Source of the DNA: Bradyrhizobium tropiciagri
Lineage (GTDB): Bacteria > Pseudomonadota > Alphaproteobacteria > Rhizobiales > Xanthobacteraceae
Direction: 5' to 3'
Length of the DNA: 64,000 nt
Assembly (NCBI RefSeq): GCF_018130545.1
Contig: NZ_JAFCKF010000005.1
Location: 372,001-436,000, forward strand
The stretch's first letter is position 1. The number at the start of each line of letters is the position of its first letter. Below the pieces are notes generated by a model. It was not told the DNA's origin, did not search any database, and saw nothing but the letters and a program-made list of their open reading frames with translations. This document shows positions 1 through 7,430 of this stretch, piece by piece. Both the position numbers and the translations under genes were made by a program.

Positions 1-1
1 G

Positions 2-589
2 ACCGGAGAGGTGCTGGTCGACGGCGAGCCGGTGACCAAGCCGCACGGCAATGTCGGCATCGTGTTCCAGAACGCGCTGCTGCTGCCGTGGCGCAACATC
101 CTCTCCAACGTGATGCTGCCGATCGATATGAAGCAGCTGCCGCGCGACAAGTATCTCGCCCGCGCCAAGGCGCTGCTGAAGCTGGTCGGGCTCGAAGGTT
201 TCGAGAAGAAGCTGCCCTGGCAGCTCTCCGGCGGCATGCAGCAGCGCGCCTCGATCTGCCGCGCGCTGGTGCACGATCCCAAGATCATGCTGATGGACGA
301 GCCGTTCGGCGCGCTCGATGCGATGACGCGCGAGCGGATGAATGTCGAGCTGATGCGGATCCAGCGCGAGACCGGCAAGACGGTTTTGTTGATCACACAC
401 TCGATCCCCGAGGCGGTGTTCCTCGCCGACCGCGTGCTCGTGATGACCGAGCGGCCCGGTGCGATCGCAGCGGTCTACGACGTGCCGATGCCGCGGCCGC
501 GCTCGCTGGAGACGATGTCCGATCCCGTCTTCACCGAGCTGGTGCAGCGGATCCGCAAGCATTTCTTCACGCAGGGGTCACTGGACTAA
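2..589 (+). CDS. ABC transporter ATP-binding protein, nitrate/sulfonate/taurine class (5'-truncated by window edge)
   Basis: This is the C-terminal ~195 residues of an importer ATPase; the Walker A half lies before the window. The visible part has the Q-loop (VFQNALLLPWRN), the signature LSGGMQQRASICRAL, Walker B IMLMDEPFGALD and the H-loop histidine in LLITHS. The LPWRN Q-loop and the GALDAMTRE D-loop are typical of the SsuB/TauB/NrtD family, which energises uptake of sulfonates, nitrate, pyrimidine precursors and similar small solutes. It ends 14 bases before the next gene and so probably belongs to the same operon, giving the uptake step for the catabolic enzymes that follow. The cognate permease and binding protein must be upstream. 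The family assignment is firm; the substrate is not determinable. Confidence 0.9.
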   Translation, partial: TGEVLVDGEPVTKPHGNVGIVFQNALLLPWRNILSNVMLPIDMKQLPRDKYLARAKALLKLVGLEGFEKKLPWQLSGGMQQRASICRALVHDPKIMLMDEPFGALDAMTRERMNVELMRIQRETGKTVLLITHSIPEAVFLADRVLVMTERPGAIAAVYDVPMPRPRSLETMSDPVFTELVQRIRKHFFTQGSLD

Positions 590-603
590 CACCCGAGCCT
601 TCG

Positions 604-2010
604 ATGCCGCTTCGTCTCGCAGTCAAAGATATCGTCTTCTTCGAACGGTCGCTGGTGTTTGCCCGGCCGTTCCGCTTCGGCGCCGTGACGATCACGGCGT
701 CGACGCAGCTGTTCGTGCGGGTCGAGATCGAGGTGGAGGGCAAGGGCCGGGCGACCGGCGCCAGCGCCGAAATGCTGGCGCCGAAATGGTTCGACAAGCG
801 GCCGCATCTGACCGAAGCGCAATCGCTCGACGGGCTTCGCCGCTCGCTTGCGATTGCACGCGAGCTCTATCTGGCGAACAAGGGTTTTGACACTGCGTTC
901 GGCCTGCACGCCGCGTGTATCGGGTTGCAGGTTGCGGCTTGTGCCGCGGAGGACATTCCAGCGCTCGCCGCCGGCTTTGGCCCGGCTGAGATCGACAAGG
1001 CGATCCTGGATGCGCTGCTGCGCGCAGCCGGCGCGAATGTCTTCGACGGCATGGCCGGCAATATCGCCGGCATCGACGCGCGGCTGGCGACCGATCTCGA
1101 GGATGCCGCGATCGCGCGGTTCCTTGCGACGCGCCAGCGGCTCGACCGCGTCGCCGTCAGGCATACGGTCGGGATGGACGACAAGGTCGAAGGCGAGGGC
1201 GGTGTCGCCGACGCGAACGAGAACGCGGGGGCACGCTACTTCAAGCTCAAGCTCAACGGCGACCCCACGCATGACGCGGCGCGGTTGGCACGGATCGGCA
1301 GCGAGCTCGCCAAGCTGCCCTACGCCACCAAAGTCACGCTCGATGCCAACGAGCAATATGCTGACCTTGCCGCACTGAACGCGCTGGTCGAGCGGCTCGA
1401 CCAGGACGCGGCACTGCGGTCGATCGCGGCGAACCTGCTCTATATCGAGCAGCCGATGCCGCGCGACATCACTAAGGCCTCGCCGCTCGGGAAACTGGCG
1501 GCGCGGACCTTCATCATCGACGAGGCCGACGATTCCTACGATGCATTCCCGCAGGTGCGGGCGCTCGGTTATCGCGGCATCTCCTCGAAATCGTGCAAGG
1601 GCATCTACAAGTCGGTCATCAATGCGACGCGCGCGGCAGCGTGGAGCGCGGATGGCAACCGGTATTTCATCAGCAGCGAGGACCTGACCTGCCAGGCCGG
1701 GCTCGGCGTGCAGCAGGACCTCGCGCTCGGCGCGCTGATCGGCGTCCCCCATGCCGAGCGCAACGGCCACCATTACGTCGACGGCTTCGCCGATACGCCC
1801 GCTGACGAGGCCGATGCCTTCCTCACCGCGCATCCCGATCTCTACACCCGCGCAGGCGGCAAGGTCCGCCTCGCGATCCATGACGGCGATCTCCTGACCG
1901 GATCGATCGCCGCCGCACCGGGCTTTGCCAGTTCGGTCCATCCGGACTGGTCCACCATGCAGCCGCTGAAGCGGCCAACACCACGCGTTTCGCAGGAGCA
2001 GACAGTATGA
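604..2010 (+). CDS. Enolase-superfamily (mandelate racemase/muconate lactonizing-like) enzyme
   Basis: A 468-residue TIM-barrel enzyme of the enolase superfamily, which abstracts the alpha proton of a carboxylate for dehydration, epimerisation or cycloisomerisation. Visible elements are the Lys-x-Lys catalytic pair in FKLKLNG, metal ligands in TLDANEQY and IEQPMP, an IIDEADDS strand, and a lysine-bearing strand SSKSCKG that suggests the MLE-like rather than the His-based mandelate racemase subgroup. It is longer than the usual 360-400 residues, with an extended N-terminal domain. The open frame runs further upstream, but that part overlaps the ABC ATPase gene, so I chose the first ATG after its stop. 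Its TGA overlaps the next ATG by 4 bases, which indicates translational coupling. Substrate unknown; a sugar acid is plausible from the neighbours. Confidence 0.82.
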   Translation: MPLRLAVKDIVFFERSLVFARPFRFGAVTITASTQLFVRVEIEVEGKGRATGASAEMLAPKWFDKRPHLTEAQSLDGLRRSLAIARELYLANKGFDTAFGLHAACIGLQVAACAAEDIPALAAGFGPAEIDKAILDALLRAAGANVFDGMAGNIAGIDARLATDLEDAAIARFLATRQRLDRVAVRHTVGMDDKVEGEGGVADANENAGARYFKLKLNGDPTHDAARLARIGSELAKLPYATKVTLDANEQYADLAALNALVERLDQDAALRSIAANLLYIEQPMPRDITKASPLGKLAARTFIIDEADDSYDAFPQVRALGYRGISSKSCKGIYKSVINATRAAAWSADGNRYFISSEDLTCQAGLGVQQDLALGALIGVPHAERNGHHYVDGFADTPADEADAFLTAHPDLYTRAGGKVRLAIHDGDLLTGSIAAAPGFASSVHPDWSTMQPLKRPTPRVSQEQTV

Positions 2011-3158
2011 CGACCAAACGCCTCGGCCTGATCATGAACGGCGTCACCGGCCGGATGGGGCTCAACCAGCATCTGATCCGCTCGATCGTCGCGATCCGCG
2101 AGCAGGGCGGCGTGCAGCTCGCGAACGGCGACCGCATCATGCCCGATCCGATCCTGGTCGGCCGCGACGCCGAGAAGGTCGCCGGCCTGGCGAAACGCTA
2201 CGACATCGAGCGCCACACCACCGATCTCGATCGCGCGCTCGCCGACAACAACGACACCGTGTTCTTCGATGCCGCCACCACGCAGGCGCGGCCCTCGCTG
2301 CTGACCAAGGCGATCAATGCCGGCAAGCATGTCTATTGCGAGAAGCCGATCGCGACCAATCTGGAAGAAGCCGTTGCGGTCGTGAAGCTCGCCAACGCCA
2401 AGGGGCTCAAGCACGGCACGGTGCAGGACAAGCTGTTCCTGCCCGGCCTGAAGAAGCTCGCCTTCCTGCGCGACTCCGGCTTCTTCGGCCGCATGCTCTC
2501 GGTGCGCGGCGAATTCGGCTATTGGGTGTTCGAGGGCGGTTGGCAGGAAGCGCAGCGGCCGTCCTGGAACTACCGCGCTGAGGACGGCGGCGGCATCATC
2601 CTGGATATGGTCTGCCACTGGCGCTACGTGCTCGACAATCTCTTCGGCGAGGTCGAGAGCGTGGTCTGCATCGGGACGACCGATATTCCGGAGCGCTATG
2701 ACGAGAAGGGCAAGAAATACCAGGCGACCGCCGACGATTCCGCTTACGCCACCTTCCGTCTGAAGGGCGGCGTGATCGCGCATATCAACATGAGCTGGGT
2801 GACGCGGGTCTATCGCGACGACCTCGTCACCTTCCAGGTCGACGGCACCCATGGCTCGGCGGTTGCGGGCCTGACCGACTGCGTGATCCAGGCGCGCCAG
2901 GCGACGCCGCGACCGGTGTGGAATCCGGACGAGAAGCGCATGCACGATTTCTATGCCGACTGGCAGAAGCTCCCGGAGAACGTCGTCTACGACAATGGCT
3001 TCAAGGAGCAGTGGGAAATGTTCATCCGCCATGTCTGCGAGGATGCGCCCTATAAATACACCCTGCTTGAAGGCGCCAAAGGCGTGCAGCTTGCCGAATG
3101 CGCGCTGAAGAGCTGGAAGGAGCGGCGCTGGGTCGACGTCGCCCCGATCGTAGTCTGA
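2007..3158 (+). CDS. Gfo/Idh/MocA family NAD(P)-dependent oxidoreductase
   Basis: A 383-residue protein with an N-terminal Rossmann fold (LIMNGVTGRMG, a GxxGxxG-type dinucleotide loop) and the family's EKP motif (YCEKPIATN, near residue 113), which carries the catalytic-site lysine. The C-terminal alpha/beta domain includes DGGGIILDMVCHW, matching the family's D(x)3H-type active-site region. Members oxidise a hydroxyl of a sugar, inositol or sugar acid, usually with NAD(P). It overlaps the stop of the enolase-superfamily gene by 4 bases and is followed after 15 bases by the DUF993 gene, so it is an internal operon member. The fold assignment is safe; the substrate is unknown. Confidence 0.85.
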   Translation: MTTKRLGLIMNGVTGRMGLNQHLIRSIVAIREQGGVQLANGDRIMPDPILVGRDAEKVAGLAKRYDIERHTTDLDRALADNNDTVFFDAATTQARPSLLTKAINAGKHVYCEKPIATNLEEAVAVVKLANAKGLKHGTVQDKLFLPGLKKLAFLRDSGFFGRMLSVRGEFGYWVFEGGWQEAQRPSWNYRAEDGGGIILDMVCHWRYVLDNLFGEVESVVCIGTTDIPERYDEKGKKYQATADDSAYATFRLKGGVIAHINMSWVTRVYRDDLVTFQVDGTHGSAVAGLTDCVIQARQATPRPVWNPDEKRMHDFYADWQKLPENVVYDNGFKEQWEMFIRHVCEDAPYKYTLLEGAKGVQLAECALKSWKERRWVDVAPIVV

Positions 3159-3173
3159 GAAGGGACTTTTGTC

Positions 3174-4367
3174 ATGAACAAGTCAGTCCTGCCGATCTCG
3201 TCGCTGTCGCTGAAGCTGCCGACCGCTGGCGGAGTCCTCGAGACCTATCGCCTTGCGGCGTCGCGGACCTTTCCGGCGAAGCTCGAGGGCACGCTCAATC
3301 GTGTGGCGTTCTCGGCCGCCCATGTGGTCGCCGATCCCCGTGCCGACGTCGATCCCTGGCTGACGGCCGCGATCGACTGGGACAGGACGATCGCGTTCCG
3401 CGAGCATGTCTGGGACCTCGGCCTCGGCGTTGCCGAGGCGATGGACACCGCGCAGCGCGGCATGGGCCTGGACTGGGCGACCTCGCTGGAATTGATCCAG
3501 CGCTCGGTGAAGGCTGCCAAGGCCAAGGGCAATGCGCTGGTGTTCTCAGGCGCCGGCACCGATCATCTCGCGGTCGAGGATGCGAAGTCGATCGACGACG
3601 TCATCCGGGCCTATGAGGAACAGGTCGCGGCGGTGGAGAAAGCCGGTGGCCGTATCATCCTGATGGCCTCGCGCGCGCTGGCCAAGCTTGGCAGGACCGC
3701 GGACGATTATGCCAAGGTCTATGACCGCGTGCTGTCGCAGGTCCGCGAACCCGTGATCATCCATTGGCTCGGCGACATGTTCGATCCGGCGTTGGCTGGA
3801 TACTGGGGCACGGCCGATCTCGACAAGGCGATGGACACGGCAGTCGCCATCATCAACGCCAATGCGGCCAAGGTCGACGGCGTCAAGGTCTCGTTGCTCG
3901 ACAAGCAGCGCGAGATCGACATGCGGCGGCGGCTCGATCCGCGCGTGAAGATGTATACCGGCGACGACTTCAATTATGCGGAGCTGATCGCCGGCGACGA
4001 CAAGGGCTTCTCCCACGCACTGCTCGGCATCTTCGACGCGATCGCGCCGGCGGCGTCCTATGCGCTGTCGCGGCTGGCGGCGGGCGATGAGGCCGGTTTC
4101 CATGACGTGCTCGGCCCGACGGTGCCGCTGTCGCGCCACATCTTCAAGGCGCCGACCCGCTTCTACAAGACCGGCATCGTCTTCATGGCCTATCTCAACG
4201 GCCACCAGGATCACTTCACGATGGTCGGCGGCCAGGAGAGTGCGCGGTCGACTTTGCATCTCGCCGAGCTGTTCCGGCTCGCCGACCAGGCGGGGCTGCT
4301 CGCCAATCCGGAGCTTGCGACACGACGGATGCAGGCCATTCTGACCACACGCGGCATCGACACCTGA
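3174..4367 (+). CDS. DUF993 protein (dihydrodipicolinate synthase-like aldolase)
   Basis: A 397-residue protein that I recognise as the DUF993 family, a divergent branch of the class I aldolases related to dihydrodipicolinate synthase (DapA). That fold condenses or cleaves 2-oxo acids through a lysine Schiff base. The sequence shows alternating strand and helix segments of a TIM barrel (for example NALVFSGAGTDHLAV, GGRIILMASRALAKLG, PVIIHWLGDMFDP), but I could not assign the Schiff-base lysine with certainty. Between a dehydrogenase and a TIM-barrel isomerase, it would fit retro-aldol cleavage of an oxidised sugar. Its TGA shares one base with the next ATG. I know of no characterised reaction for DUF993, so the specific function is open. 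Confidence 0.72.
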   Translation: MNKSVLPISSLSLKLPTAGGVLETYRLAASRTFPAKLEGTLNRVAFSAAHVVADPRADVDPWLTAAIDWDRTIAFREHVWDLGLGVAEAMDTAQRGMGLDWATSLELIQRSVKAAKAKGNALVFSGAGTDHLAVEDAKSIDDVIRAYEEQVAAVEKAGGRIILMASRALAKLGRTADDYAKVYDRVLSQVREPVIIHWLGDMFDPALAGYWGTADLDKAMDTAVAIINANAAKVDGVKVSLLDKQREIDMRRRLDPRVKMYTGDDFNYAELIAGDDKGFSHALLGIFDAIAPAASYALSRLAAGDEAGFHDVLGPTVPLSRHIFKAPTRFYKTGIVFMAYLNGHQDHFTMVGGQESARSTLHLAELFRLADQAGLLANPELATRRMQAILTTRGIDT

Positions 4368-5230
4368 TGCGTGATTTTTCCGACGATCACCGCTGGCTGT
4401 CGCTGAACACGGCAACCGTCCGCAAGCAGGGCGATCTGCTTGCCATCATCGACGCCTGCGCGCGCCACGGCATCCGTGCCATCGATCCCTGGCGCGATCA
4501 GGTCGCAGCCGTCGGCCTCGACCGTGCCGTGCGCGCGGTGAAGGACGCCGGGCTCGATCTGTCGGGCTATTGCCGCGGCGGCATGTTCACGGCGGATCAC
4601 GCGCATCGCAGCGAGGCGCGCGACGACAACCGCCGCGCGGTGGACGAAGCGGCGGCGCTCGGCGCTTCCTGCATCGTGCTCGTGGTCGGCGGCCTGCCGC
4701 AATATTCGCGGCCGGGCAGCACGGCGTCCAAGGACATCGCGACGGCCCGTTCGCAGGTGCATGACGGCATCGCCGAGATGCTGGACTATGCGAAACAGGC
4801 AAAATTGCCGCTCGCGATCGAGCCGTTGCATCCGGCCTATGCCGCCGACCGCGCCTGCGTGAACACCACGAAGCACGCGCTTGATATTTGTGACGCGCTC
4901 GATCCCGGCCGCAGCGGCGCGATCGGCGTCGCGCTCGACGTCTATCACATCTGGTGGGATCCCGAACTCAAGAGCCAGATCGTCCGCGCCGGCAAGGACC
5001 GGCTGCTCGCGTTCCATGTCTGCGACTGGCTGGTGCCGACCAAGGACATCCTCAACGACCGCGGCATGATGGGCGACGGCGTCATCGACATCAAATCGGT
5101 GCGTGCAATGGTCGAGGCGCAGGGCTTTGCCGGCTATTCGGAGATCGAGATCTTCTCGAACGACTGGTGGACGAGGCCGATGGATGAGGTCTTGGCGACG
5201 TGCATCGAGCGGCACCGCTCCGTGGTTTGA
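4367..5230 (+). CDS. Sugar phosphate isomerase/epimerase (xylose isomerase-like TIM barrel)
   Basis: A 287-residue AP endonuclease-2/xylose-isomerase-like TIM barrel. Family-typical metal-binding strands are visible: LAIEPLHP (Glu and His near residue 148), GVALDVYHIWWDP (Asp and His), AFHVCDW, and a C-terminal GYSEIEIFSNDWW with the last glutamate ligand. Such enzymes isomerise or epimerise keto sugars or inosose derivatives using a divalent metal. The start codon overlaps the previous stop (TGATG), showing translational coupling to the DUF993 gene. An 8-bp perfect stem-loop follows the stop, before the oxidase gene. Substrate unknown. Confidence 0.83.
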   Translation: MRDFSDDHRWLSLNTATVRKQGDLLAIIDACARHGIRAIDPWRDQVAAVGLDRAVRAVKDAGLDLSGYCRGGMFTADHAHRSEARDDNRRAVDEAAALGASCIVLVVGGLPQYSRPGSTASKDIATARSQVHDGIAEMLDYAKQAKLPLAIEPLHPAYAADRACVNTTKHALDICDALDPGRSGAIGVALDVYHIWWDPELKSQIVRAGKDRLLAFHVCDWLVPTKDILNDRGMMGDGVIDIKSVRAMVEAQGFAGYSEIEIFSNDWWTRPMDEVLATCIERHRSVV

Positions 5231-5285
5231 CCCAGGGCCGGTGGACAAGGCGAAGCGTGCCCGCTATTCCGGGTGCTGTGGTGTG

Positions 5286-5304
5286 AACGGCGCAGAGCGC
5301 CGTT
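5286..5304 (+). other. Intercistronic stem-loop
   Basis: AACGGCGC and GCGCCGTT form a perfect 8-bp stem around an AGA loop between the isomerase and oxidase genes. No T-run follows, so it is more likely an mRNA-stability or attenuation element than a terminator. Confidence 0.45.
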
Positions 5305-5336
5305 GAACGCCGCGGTCCGGATCTTCGGAGCACGAC

Positions 5337-6482
5337 ATGCGTTTGAGCCATTGCCACAATTTTCATGATTTCCGCGAGCTGGCGCGGCGGCGGCTCCCGG
5401 GGCCGATCTTCAATTATATCGACGGCGGCGCGGACGACGAGGCTACGCTTCGGCAGAACACCGCGAGCTTCGAGCGGTGCGACCTGGTGCCCAATGTGCT
5501 GCGCGGCGTAGAGAACGTCGATCTCTCGGTCACCGTGATGGGGCAGAAGCTGGCGACGCCGTTCTATTGTTCGCCAACCGCGCTGCAGCGCCTGTTCCAC
5601 CATGATGGGGAACGGGCCGTCGCGGCCGCGGCATCGAAATTCGGTACGATGTTCGGCGTGTCGTCCCTCGGGACCGTGAGCCTCGAGGAATTGCGCAAGG
5701 CCTATGCGACGCCGCAGGTCTATCAGTTCTATTTCCACCGGGATCGCGGTTTGAACACGGCGATGATGCAGCGTGCCAAGCAGGCCGGCGTCGACGTCAT
5801 GATGTTGACGGTCGACAGCATCACCGGCGGCAACCGCGAGCGCGACCTGCGGACCGGGTTCTCGATTCCGTTCCGCCTGACGCTCGGCGGCATGCTGCAA
5901 TTCGCCATCAAGCCGGCATGGGCCATCAATTACGTCACCCATGAAAGCTTCAAGCTGCCGCAGCTCGACGAGCATGTCGACATGAGCGGCGGCGCGATGT
6001 CGATCGGGCGGTACTTCACCGAAATGCTCGATCCCGCCATGACATGGGACGACGTCGCCAAAATGGTGCGGGAGTGGAATGGCCAGTTCTGCCTGAAGGG
6101 CATCATGTCGGTCGAGGATGCCAAGCGTGCCGTCGAGATCGGCTGCACCGGCATCATCCTGTCCAACCATGGCGGCCGGCAGCTCGACGGCTCCCGGGCG
6201 GCGTTCGATCAGCTGGCCGAGATCGTCGATGCCGTGGGCGACCGGATCGATGTGATGATGGACGGCGGCATCAAGCGGGGCAGCCACGTGCTGAAAGCGC
6301 TGTCGCTGGGCGCCAAGGCTGTCGGCCTCGGTCGCTTCTATCTCTATCCACTGGCATCGGCCGGCCAGCCCGGAGTCGAGCGGGCGCTCGGTCTGCTGCA
6401 GGCGGAGCTGGTGCGGGACATGCGGCTGATGGGGTGTTCCTCGATCAGCCAGCTCTCCCGGGCAAACCTGCGGTTCAGATAG
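5337..6482 (+). CDS. FMN-dependent alpha-hydroxy-acid oxidase/dehydrogenase (LldD family)
   Basis: A 381-residue TIM-barrel flavoenzyme of the L-lactate dehydrogenase/glycolate oxidase/mandelate dehydrogenase family, which oxidises a 2-hydroxy acid to a 2-oxo acid. Motifs include the N-terminal FNYIDGGADDE, the YQFYFHRDR strand, LTVDS, the catalytic histidine and substrate-binding region SNHGGRQLDG (near residue 279), and the FMN-phosphate strands DVMMDGGIKRG and AVGLGRFYLY. A GGAG sits about 8 bases before the ATG. It lies 106 bases after the isomerase gene in the same direction, so it may belong to the same operon and handle a hydroxy-acid product. Lactate itself is possible, but lactate specificity cannot be assigned. 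Confidence 0.88.
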   Translation: MRLSHCHNFHDFRELARRRLPGPIFNYIDGGADDEATLRQNTASFERCDLVPNVLRGVENVDLSVTVMGQKLATPFYCSPTALQRLFHHDGERAVAAAASKFGTMFGVSSLGTVSLEELRKAYATPQVYQFYFHRDRGLNTAMMQRAKQAGVDVMMLTVDSITGGNRERDLRTGFSIPFRLTLGGMLQFAIKPAWAINYVTHESFKLPQLDEHVDMSGGAMSIGRYFTEMLDPAMTWDDVAKMVREWNGQFCLKGIMSVEDAKRAVEIGCTGIILSNHGGRQLDGSRAAFDQLAEIVDAVGDRIDVMMDGGIKRGSHVLKALSLGAKAVGLGRFYLYPLASAGQPGVERALGLLQAELVRDMRLMGCSSISQLSRANLRFR

Positions 6483-6506
6483 CCGCCCGGCTATGCTGCA
6501 TCGCGC

Positions 6507-7199
6507 TCACGAATCCTGATCGCTGTGCGTGATCTCGAGCGTGACGAGCCGCGCCAGCAGCGTTGCGGGATAGAGTTGGCCGAAGATCGCCTCGAGATTG
6601 CACAGGCTGCGTGCGATCGGGTGCAGCGGGGCGACGTCGCCATAGCCGGTGGTCGTCAGCGTCATGAAGCTGAAATAGATCAGTTGATTCGCCAGCGCCG
6701 GACTGTCCTCCATCTTCATCCCGGAAAAGGCGTTCGGCAGCAGCGTGCCGATGAAGGTGTAGAGTGCCGAGAAGATCACGGCCACGGAGAGATAGAGCAG
6801 GACGGCACCGACGACGCGGTGATAGGTGACGCGGCCCGGCGCAAACGTCGCACGAGCCACCGTCACAGCGAGGGTGGTGCCGACGATCAGCCACGAGCCG
6901 GCGAACAGATTGAGGTCGAGGATCGAGGGCGAACGCAGCCTCAGGACTCCCCCCGTGACGATCATGGCAAGCGCAACCAGCATCGCGGTGACCGCGATTG
7001 CGCTTCCCGACATCAGGAACACGCCGCCGACCAGGAAGAGCGCGAGCAGCAGCTCGAAGATCTGGAATTCGAACAGGCCGAGGGCTTGGAGCGGCGCTAT
7101 CACGAACATCATGATCATGATCAGGACGGTGAGCACGGTCAGCAGGGAGTCGCCCCAGCGCTCGCGCAGATCACCGATGCTCGTCCAATTGCGCTTCAT
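6507..7199 (-). CDS. Six-TM potassium channel family protein
   Basis: A 230-residue inner-membrane protein with about six hydrophobic segments and, between the last two, a pore loop containing the K+ selectivity filter TTTGYGDVAP. This is the ion-channel (Ion_trans_2) arrangement. No C-terminal RCK/TrkA domain is present; the protein stops soon after the last helix. The open frame extends 24 codons upstream, but the internal ATG giving MKRNWTSIGDL follows a purine-rich GGGCGGGA and begins a more plausible cytoplasmic start. It converges on the alpha-hydroxy-acid oxidase, 24 bases apart. It probably conducts K+ or buffers membrane potential. Confidence 0.85.
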   Translation of the reverse strand: MKRNWTSIGDLRERWGDSLLTVLTVLIMIMMFVIAPLQALGLFEFQIFELLLALFLVGGVFLMSGSAIAVTAMLVALAMIVTGGVLRLRSPSILDLNLFAGSWLIVGTTLAVTVARATFAPGRVTYHRVVGAVLLYLSVAVIFSALYTFIGTLLPNAFSGMKMEDSPALANQLIYFSFMTLTTTGYGDVAPLHPIARSLCNLEAIFGQLYPATLLARLVTLEITHSDQDS

Positions 7200-7330
7200 T
7201 CCCGCCCCGCCACTCGGCATGACATCAGGATGCCGGTGCCGAACATTGCTTTGCGGCGGCCACAAACGCAAGACGGGAAACCGGCGTCGCGTGCACCGGG
7301 CGGTGAAGATCGCAGGCCGGCGGCTTCAAA

Positions 7331-7430
7331 GCGTTTTCGAGCGAAGTGGATCCCGGTTCGCGTCAAGAAAACGCGCTAAAACACGAATCTAGAGCCCCGT
7401 TCCGATTCCATCGGAACGGAAAAGGCTCTA
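7331..7430 (+). repeat. Dispersed palindromic repeat, family 1, copy A (with terminator-like hairpin)
   Basis: A 44-bp core at 7331-7375 begins GCGTTTTCGAGCGAAGTGGA and ends AAGAAAACGC, so its ends are inverted. It is followed by a hairpin at 7391-7429 whose arms include GTTCCGAT/ATCGGAAC and outer AGAGCC/GGCTCT. The same core occurs at 18535-18579 and 52722-52765 in reverse orientation, and the same hairpin at 52671-52704. The hairpin overlaps the stop of the LTXXQ gene. Read on the minus strand it is followed by GATTCGTGTTTTAG, so it may terminate that gene. Confidence 0.8.

Noticed and set aside
88-603. N-terminal extension of the enolase-superfamily frame
   Set aside because: It overlaps the ABC ATPase in another frame and is Arg/Ala/Asp-rich without similarity to the family; the ATG at 604 gives a normal start.
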